Assembly: GCA_023423405.1 (NCBI GenBank)
Contig: JAFAFR010000084.1
Coordinates: 184,738-248,737, forward strand
Direction: 5' to 3'
Origin: Bacteroidota bacterium
Lineage (GTDB): Bacteria > Bacteroidota > Bacteroidia > Chitinophagales > Chitinophagaceae
Length of the DNA stretch: 64,000 nt
The notes below the pieces were generated by a model. The model was not told the DNA's origin. It did no database searches and worked only from the letters and a program-made list of their open reading frames with translations. Each line of letters starts with the position of its first letter. Positions within the stretch are counted from its first letter, which is position 1. The position numbers and the translations under genes were made by a program. Shown here piece after piece: positions 59,045 through 64,000 of the stretch.

Positions 59045-60088
59045 TCAGTTGGGGTTGCTGTAGGTGAGCATGCTGCAGAGACGGAAGAGGATGCGTGCGC
59101 CTACATTGGCATCCCAGTCGTTGTCGCCCACACCCACTTCGTTGAAGTCGAAGGCGATGATCTGTTTGCCGCTCTCCTGTATTCTCCTGAAAAGATAAAA
59201 TACCTGTTCGGCCTCAAACCCGCCGGGGACGGGCGTTCCGGTATTTGGGCAGAGCTTTGGATCGAGTCCGTCCACATCGAAACTGATGTGCACTTTCTGA
59301 GGCAGGGCGGCCACCACGTCGTCGCAGATCGCCTTCCAGCTTTCACCTTCGTATGCCCGTTCCCGTAAGTCGCGGTCGAAGAAAGTGGTCACGCGCCCGT
59401 TGCTGGCTTTGATGTAGTCCACTTCCTCATCACAGTAATCGCGTACACCAACCTGCACCAGCTTTTCCACCTGCGGCAGTTCTTCCAGCACATTGTACAT
59501 GATGCTGGCGTGGGAATATTTGAAATTCTCAAAAGCCTTGCGGAGGTCGCAGTGCGCATCGATCTGCAAAATGCCGAAGCTGCCGTGTTTCTCCGCCAGC
59601 GCGCGGATGAAGCCGAAGGGCGTGCTGTGATCCCCGCCGAGAAGGGCTACCAGCTTGCCTTTTTCGATGAGCTCCCGGGTTTGCGTATGCACCCAGTTGT
59701 TGAGAAAAAGACTGCCTTCGTTGATCTCTTTCAGCGAGCGGCACATGAAATTGTTCTTTTCGATCTGCTCGCCGGAGGAGATATAGTCTATGTAGAGCTC
59801 TGCTTCTTTACGCAGGTAATCACTTTTTAACAAAATCTTTTTATCTACTTCACGCAGGTAAAAGCCCTTGCGCCACATGTCGTGGTACTGGGCATCGTAG
59901 AGGTCCACCTGCCGGCTGGCCTTGAGGATATTATCCGCCGCCCGCGCCGTGCCCGCACTATAACTTACTGTAACCTCCCAGGGAACAGGAACGATGACCA
60001 GCCGCGCTTCTTCTTCGGTGGTGGGGAGACCGAAAAGATTGTACTGGGGGTTGCCCAGGCAATTGGCATCGTATTGAGAAAGATCCAT
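59045..60088 (-). CDS. Agmatinase/arginase family ureohydrolase
   Basis: A 347-residue Mn-dependent ureohydrolase. The metal-binding motifs are complete: LLGGDHSTPFGF, QIDAHCDLRKAFEN, YSHASIMYNV and ISFDVDGLDPKLCPNTGTP. The family includes agmatinase, formimidoylglutamase and guanidino-acid hydrolases; which substrate applies cannot be settled here. The N-terminal 100 residues are longer than in short agmatinases. First gene of a run with the membrane protein and radical SAM genes, and divergent from ccmE. Confidence 0.9.
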   Translation of the reverse strand: MDLSQYDANCLGNPQYNLFGLPTTEEEARLVIVPVPWEVTVSYSAGTARAADNILKASRQVDLYDAQYHDMWRKGFYLREVDKKILLKSDYLRKEAELYIDYISSGEQIEKNNFMCRSLKEINEGSLFLNNWVHTQTRELIEKGKLVALLGGDHSTPFGFIRALAEKHGSFGILQIDAHCDLRKAFENFKYSHASIMYNVLEELPQVEKLVQVGVRDYCDEEVDYIKASNGRVTTFFDRDLRERAYEGESWKAICDDVVAALPQKVHISFDVDGLDPKLCPNTGTPVPGGFEAEQVFYLFRRIQESGKQIIAFDFNEVGVGDNDWDANVGARILFRLCSMLTYSNPN

Positions 60089-60196
60089 ACAGAATGGTTT
60101 GAAAACGGACGCAAATTAGGTTAGCCAGGGATAGATGCAAAATAATTACCGGGGGTTGTCAGCTCCCGGGCTGGCGGCTGGTAGTGCAAATTGACC

Positions 60197-60204
60197 TAAC
60201 TTTG
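60197..60204 (+). promoter_or_regulatory. -7 promoter box for ccmE-ccmF
   Basis: TAACTTTG matches TAnnTTTG and ends 19 nt before the ccmE ATG. No TTG occurs at the usual -33 distance. The following two genes are 12 nt apart and probably share this promoter. Confidence 0.5.
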
Positions 60205-60223
60205 CGCCGGAACACCCCGCATT

Positions 60224-60628
60224 ATGAAAAAGACCCACATTATCATCCTGATTTTCATTGCGATAGCTATTGCAGTGCTGATCAGTTTCATGGGAGACCT
60301 CACCACCTACGATACCGTTGCCTCCGCCCGGCAGAAAGAAGGGAAATTTGTGCACCTGATCGCCAAACTCGACAAGAGCCAGCCCGTGGAATACGATCCG
60401 GTGAAAAATCCCAACTACATGCGCTTCACGGCCGTCGATACCCTGGGTCACAGCACCGTGGTGATCTATCACAATTCCAAACCCACCGATTTTGAAAAAA
60501 GCGAAAGGCTGGTGCTGAAAGGCAGCATGAAGAACGGTGAATTCGACTGTAAGGAAATGCTGATGAAATGTCCTTCCAAATACAAGGAAGAAGTAAATGC
60601 AAACCGCGAATATCTCCCCGCAAATTAA
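60224..60628 (+). CDS. ccmE: Cytochrome c maturation protein CcmE (CxxxY type)
   Basis: CcmE is the periplasmic heme chaperone of system I cytochrome c maturation. The 134-residue protein has an N-terminal membrane anchor (IIILIFIAIAIAVLISFM), an OB-fold body (FVHLIAKLDKSQPVEYDP, STVVIYHNSKPTDFEKSE, GEFDCKEMLMKC) and the heme-attachment region C116-P-S-K-Y120. The usual His of HxxxY is replaced by Cys, giving the CxxxY variant known from archaea and some anaerobes. It is followed by ccmF. Confidence 0.88.
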   Translation: MKKTHIIILIFIAIAIAVLISFMGDLTTYDTVASARQKEGKFVHLIAKLDKSQPVEYDPVKNPNYMRFTAVDTLGHSTVVIYHNSKPTDFEKSERLVLKGSMKNGEFDCKEMLMKCPSKYKEEVNANREYLPAN

Positions 60629-60640
60629 TCCGGCGCTCTC

Positions 60641-63091
60641 ATGAAGTATATCGGTGAACACCTCCTGCCCGGGCAACTGGGACATTTTTTTCTTTACCTC
60701 GCACTGGTGGCATCTGCTGTAGCAACCTATTCTTATTACCGCGCCGCCATGGTGAACGATCCGGCTGATGTCAAAGGCTGGAAACGTATTGCCCGCGTGG
60801 CTTTCGGGCTCAATCTGGTTTCCGTGCTGGCGGTGTTCGGCATTATCTTTTACATCATCTACAACCACTATTTTGAGTATTTCTATGCCTGGAACCACAG
60901 CAGCCGGTCCCTCAGCACCAAGTACCTGTTGGCTGCCATCTGGGAAGGGCAGGAGGGCTCTTTCCTGTTGTGGAACCTCTGGCAGGCCGTACTGGGCATG
61001 CTGTTGATTCGTAAGGGCGGCAAATGGGAAGCGCCCGTGCTGAGTGTGATTTCTTTTTCGCAGCTTTTTTTCGCTACCATGGTCATTGGCTTGCAGGTGG
61101 CGGGTTTAAAGATCGGCAGCAACCCCTTCCTGCTGGTGCGCGAAATGTTCGGTGATGCGCCCGTATTCTCGCGTCCCGATTACCTCAGCCTTCCGCAGAT
61201 GCAGGACGGGCAGGGCCTCAACCAGTTGCTGCAGAACTACTGGAATGTGATCCACCCGCCGGTGCTTTTCCTGGGCTTTGCCTCTACCATAATTCCCTTT
61301 GCTTATGCGGTGGCCGGGTTATGGAAAAAAGATTTTGGCGGGTGGACGCGTATGTCACTTCCCTGGAACCTGTTCTCCGCCGCTGTTCTGGGACTGGGTA
61401 TCATGATGGGAGCGGCCTGGGCTTATGAATCGCTTACTTTCGGCGGTTTCTGGGCATGGGACCCCGTGGAGAATGCCTCGCTGGTGCCCTGGCTGGTGCT
61501 GGTAGCCGGTATCCACACGCAGGTCATTTACAATGCCACCGGCCATTCGCTCCGCGCCACAATCTTCTTTTTCATCCTGTCCTTCTCGTTTGTGCTGTAT
61601 GAAACTTTCCTGACGCGCAGCGGCGTACTGGGCGACAGCTCCGTGCATGCATTTACCGGCGAAGGCATGAATTTCCAGTTGCTCCTGCTGGTACTCATCT
61701 TTTTGTTGCCAGCCCTCTGGCTCTTTATGAAACGCTATAAGGAAGTGCCGCATATTGTGAAGGAAGAAGAAACCTCGAGTCGCGAATTCTGGATGTTCAT
61801 CGGCGCGCTGGTGCTTTTCCTGAGTGGTCTGGTGATCACCTGGCAAACTTCTTTCACGCCTATATTCAATAAGATAACGGGTAAGTCCACCGCGGCGCCC
61901 GAAGACGTGGAATTCGCTTATAACAAGATACAAATCTTCGTAGGCATTGTGATTGCGCTGCTCACCGGCGCCACGCAATACCTCAAGTATAAAAAAACAA
62001 CGCCGGGTTTCTGGCGCAAAAAAATCGTCTGGCCCGCCCTGGTGGCACTGGTGATTGCGCTGGCTTTTTCTTTTCTCACCGGTTTCGATTACGATAAGAA
62101 AGGCGCTGGTTTTCTTGGCGCCATCTACCTAGCTTTTTTTGCCGCGGTATTCGCTGCGGTGGCCAATGCAGGCTATATCTGGGCCGGGCTGAACGGCAAG
62201 CTGAAAGCGGCCGGCGCTTCGATCGCGCACCTGGGTTTCGGCATCCTGCTGGTGGGCGTGCTGATTGCTTCGAGCAACCGGAAAGTGTTGTCGTACAACA
62301 CTACGGGCATTATGCTGAAATGGGACGAGCGGTCGAAACAGAACCCGCTCGAAAACCTCACGCTCATTAAGGGACTGCCCACCGACATGGGCGATTACAT
62401 GACCACGTTTGAGCACAGCGATTCCACCAATAAAGCCGGCAATATCATTTACTACAAAGTGAACATGGCGCGCAAGGACGGGAAGGAAGCATTTACCTTG
62501 TACCCCAACCTCATTCGCAATACAAAGGGGCAGGAAAATTTTTCCAATAACCCCGATGCACGGCATTACTGGAACAAGGATGTGTTTGCCTATATCAGTT
62601 ACGCCGACAATATGGATAGCCGCGAAGACACCATCAGTTTCCGCAGTCACGTGATGAAAGTGGGCGATACGGTGTATTATTCCAACGGGTTCCTGGTGCT
62701 GAATAAAGTAGTACCCAATCCTTCTGAAGGAAAATTCCGTTTCACTGCCAATGATACCGCGCTGATGGCCGACATCACTGTAACGGCGAAGGATGGTCGA
62801 AGATATCCCGCGCAGCCTGTTTTTTATGTGAAGGGAAATGAGGCACGGTATATGATGGATACGGTGTTTGCACAGAACCTGGCTTTTGGTTTCAGCAAAG
62901 TGCTCGAGAACCAGAAGATCGAAGTGCAGGTAAAGGAGAGTACGCGCATGGTGCCTTTCGTGGCCTTGAAAGTGTATGAGTTTCCGCACATCAACCTGGT
63001 ATGGCTCGGCACCCTTGTAATGGTGACCGGGTTTATCATGAGCCTGGTATACCGCAGGCGGCAGGGCAGGCTGAAAGCCGTTAACGGGTAG
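60641..63091 (+). CDS. ccmF: Cytochrome c biogenesis protein CcmF / CcsA family
   Basis: An 816-residue multi-spanning membrane protein that ligates heme to apocytochrome c. The heme-handling WWD motif is GGFWAWDPVENASLVPWLVL, with conserved histidines around WNVIHPPVLFLG and ATGHSLRATI. The N-terminal half has LLPGQLGHFFLYLALVAS and SSRSLSTKYLLAAIWEGQEG, and the C-terminal part a large exposed domain before a final helix (WLGTLVMVTGFIMSLVYRRR). It is longer than E. coli CcmF (about 650 aa). It follows ccmE by 12 nt. Confidence 0.94.
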   Translation: MKYIGEHLLPGQLGHFFLYLALVASAVATYSYYRAAMVNDPADVKGWKRIARVAFGLNLVSVLAVFGIIFYIIYNHYFEYFYAWNHSSRSLSTKYLLAAIWEGQEGSFLLWNLWQAVLGMLLIRKGGKWEAPVLSVISFSQLFFATMVIGLQVAGLKIGSNPFLLVREMFGDAPVFSRPDYLSLPQMQDGQGLNQLLQNYWNVIHPPVLFLGFASTIIPFAYAVAGLWKKDFGGWTRMSLPWNLFSAAVLGLGIMMGAAWAYESLTFGGFWAWDPVENASLVPWLVLVAGIHTQVIYNATGHSLRATIFFFILSFSFVLYETFLTRSGVLGDSSVHAFTGEGMNFQLLLLVLIFLLPALWLFMKRYKEVPHIVKEEETSSREFWMFIGALVLFLSGLVITWQTSFTPIFNKITGKSTAAPEDVEFAYNKIQIFVGIVIALLTGATQYLKYKKTTPGFWRKKIVWPALVALVIALAFSFLTGFDYDKKGAGFLGAIYLAFFAAVFAAVANAGYIWAGLNGKLKAAGASIAHLGFGILLVGVLIASSNRKVLSYNTTGIMLKWDERSKQNPLENLTLIKGLPTDMGDYMTTFEHSDSTNKAGNIIYYKVNMARKDGKEAFTLYPNLIRNTKGQENFSNNPDARHYWNKDVFAYISYADNMDSREDTISFRSHVMKVGDTVYYSNGFLVLNKVVPNPSEGKFRFTANDTALMADITVTAKDGRRYPAQPVFYVKGNEARYMMDTVFAQNLAFGFSKVLENQKIEVQVKESTRMVPFVALKVYEFPHINLVWLGTLVMVTGFIMSLVYRRRQGRLKAVNG

Positions 63092-63150
63092 TGTTGAAAT
63101 TTAGGAAACCACTAACAGCATTTTGGATCAGCGGGCTGTCTAATGATCAC

Positions 63151-63783
63151 ATGAATAAGCGCCGATATTTTCTGACAGGTTTGCTTGCCCTGCTGCTGGC
63201 TGTTACCGGTCAGGCGCTCCGTGCGCAGACCCCGGCGCCCCAGCCGCCAGATCCGCGTTTTGGTCCCAACGATACCATCATTGTTCCCATTCATGTGCTG
63301 AAGGGTGATACCCTGCCCGCCGGCTTTTTGCAATACGTGTATGTGGATGCGCCCATGCCACCGGCCATGCGCAAACGGTACGAAAAATGGACGCGGCTCC
63401 GCAATGCGGTGTATGTGACCTATCCTTATGCGCGTAAGGCCGGGGTGATCATCAACGACATCAACCACAAACTGGCGACCATGCCCGGGTCGCAGCGCAA
63501 GGCCTATATCCGCTCCCGGGAAGAGGAGTTGAAAAAAGAATTCACGGCCCCGCTGACCAAATTGTCGGTGTACCAGGGCCGGGTGCTGATGAAGCTCATC
63601 AACCGGCAGACCGGCAACAACTGTTACGAACTGATCAAAGAATACCGCGGCGGTTTCCAGGCCCGTTTCTGGCAAACGGTGGCTTTTTTCTTCGGCTCCA
63701 GTCTCAAGCAGCCTTACGATGCGGCGAATGAGGACCGCGAGATCGAGGCGATCGTGGTGGAGGTGGAGAAGATGTATCGGTGA
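63151..63783 (+). CDS. DUF4294 domain protein
   Basis: A 210-residue exported protein: signal YFLTGLLALLLAVTGQALRA followed by a Pro-rich stretch and a DUF4294 domain with TWFRLRN-like blocks YEKWTRLRNAVYVTYPYARK, KAYIRSREEELKKEF, LIKEYRGGFQARFWQTVAFF and FGSSLKQPYDAANEDREIE. DUF4294 proteins are exported proteins of unknown role common in Bacteroidota. The ATG at 63151 gives the signal peptide; the frame opens earlier at 63091. The heptamer array copy C begins 4 nt after the stop. Confidence 0.88.
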   Translation: MNKRRYFLTGLLALLLAVTGQALRAQTPAPQPPDPRFGPNDTIIVPIHVLKGDTLPAGFLQYVYVDAPMPPAMRKRYEKWTRLRNAVYVTYPYARKAGVIINDINHKLATMPGSQRKAYIRSREEELKKEFTAPLTKLSVYQGRVLMKLINRQTGNNCYELIKEYRGGFQARFWQTVAFFFGSSLKQPYDAANEDREIEAIVVEVEKMYR

Positions 63784-63787
63784 CTAG

Positions 63788-63818
63788 TTTGGAGTTTGGG
63801 GTTTGTGGTTTGGGGTTG
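63788..63818 (+). repeat. TTTGKRG heptamer array, copy C
   Basis: Immediately behind the DUF4294 stop the units read TTTGGAG, TTTGGGG, TTTGTGG, TTTGGGG, then TTG. All four full units fit TTTGKRG, as in the arrays at 3482-3516 and 8211-8258. The remaining bases to 64000 show no gene. Confidence 0.85.
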
Positions 63819-64000
63819 TTGCCACCGGAATGCACCAAACCAGTTGTTAAGAGAATATCACCCACGCCAACCTCAAACTATTGCTGTCCGGTAAAAATCC
63901 GGGGGCGTTGTTTTAGATAAGTGGCTATTGAGTTTGTCAGGTTAAAAGCGTGGTTTATTGGATTGCAAGCCCCCTATGGCGGAAAACGCAGAAAATACTG

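Overview
This window looks like a chromosomal segment of a Bacteroidota bacterium, most likely from the family Chitinophagaceae. That placement is inference from gene content: a DUF4295 gene directly behind rpmB and rpmG, -7 promoter boxes of the form TAnnTTTG, few Shine-Dalgarno sequences, bacillithiol genes, a SusC/TonB-type secreted protein, a DUF4038 glycoside hydrolase and DUF4294, DUF2490 and DUF7009 proteins. About 63 protein genes and one tRNA-His are annotated. I see no rRNA, CRISPR array, integrase, transposase or phage genes.

Layout. 0-7.4 kb: 5' part of an outer-membrane receptor-like gene, tRNA-His with promoter and terminator, a Prc-type S41 protease, a DinB protein, an AT-rich Fic gene, and a sulfide:quinone oxidoreductase block (SQR, YgaP-like membrane protein, DUF2490). 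7.4-8.26 kb: the one long non-coding stretch, built of several tandem repeat types. 8.3-15.5 kb: subtilase, ALDH7-type dehydrogenase, panB and a coupled ppk1-ppx pair. 15.7-18.8 kb: rpmB, rpmG, DUF4295, ftsY, rimO. 18.8-24.5 kb: a compact molybdenum-cofactor operon (moaA, moeA, TauE/SafE, moaD, moeB-rhodanese, moaE, moaC-moaB fusion). 24.5-31.7 kb: AlkD-like protein, metallo-hydrolase, lipoprotein, GH140-type hydrolase, sterol desaturase, bshC, purE. 31.7-38.5 kb: an RND efflux operon lying between purE and purK. 38.7-43.5 kb: hpd, an L,D-transpeptidase with a TonB-type C-terminal domain, aspartate kinase, fbp. 43.5-45.4 kb: an AT-richer patch with a membrane-anchored winged-helix regulator divergent from a secreted repeat protein. 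45.2-51.5 kb: a minus-strand block fdhD, DUF7009, FdhF/YdeP oxidoreductase, DyP peroxidase, encapsulin, DUF488, DUF2945. 51.6-64 kb: CAP lipoprotein, ABC ATPase, BstA/YfiT-like protein, Nudix, folC, TonB, EamA transporter, radical SAM protein, agmatinase-family enzyme, ccmE, ccmF, DUF4294.

How parts fit. The Moco operon can supply the YdeP-type oxidoreductase about 24 kb away, whose neighbour fdhD is a sulfur-transfer chaperone for such enzymes. Directly downstream lies a complete encapsulin nanocompartment locus: the DyP peroxidase ends in a canonical cargo-loading peptide and its stop overlaps the shell gene start. bshC and the BstA-like gene point to bacillithiol chemistry.

The most unusual non-coding signals are a degenerate tandem repeat with an exact 11-bp period (8052-8194) and short arrays of a TTTGKRG heptamer at three separate intergenic sites (3482-3516, 8211-8258, 63788-63818). 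No searches were run; family names come from motifs read in the translations.
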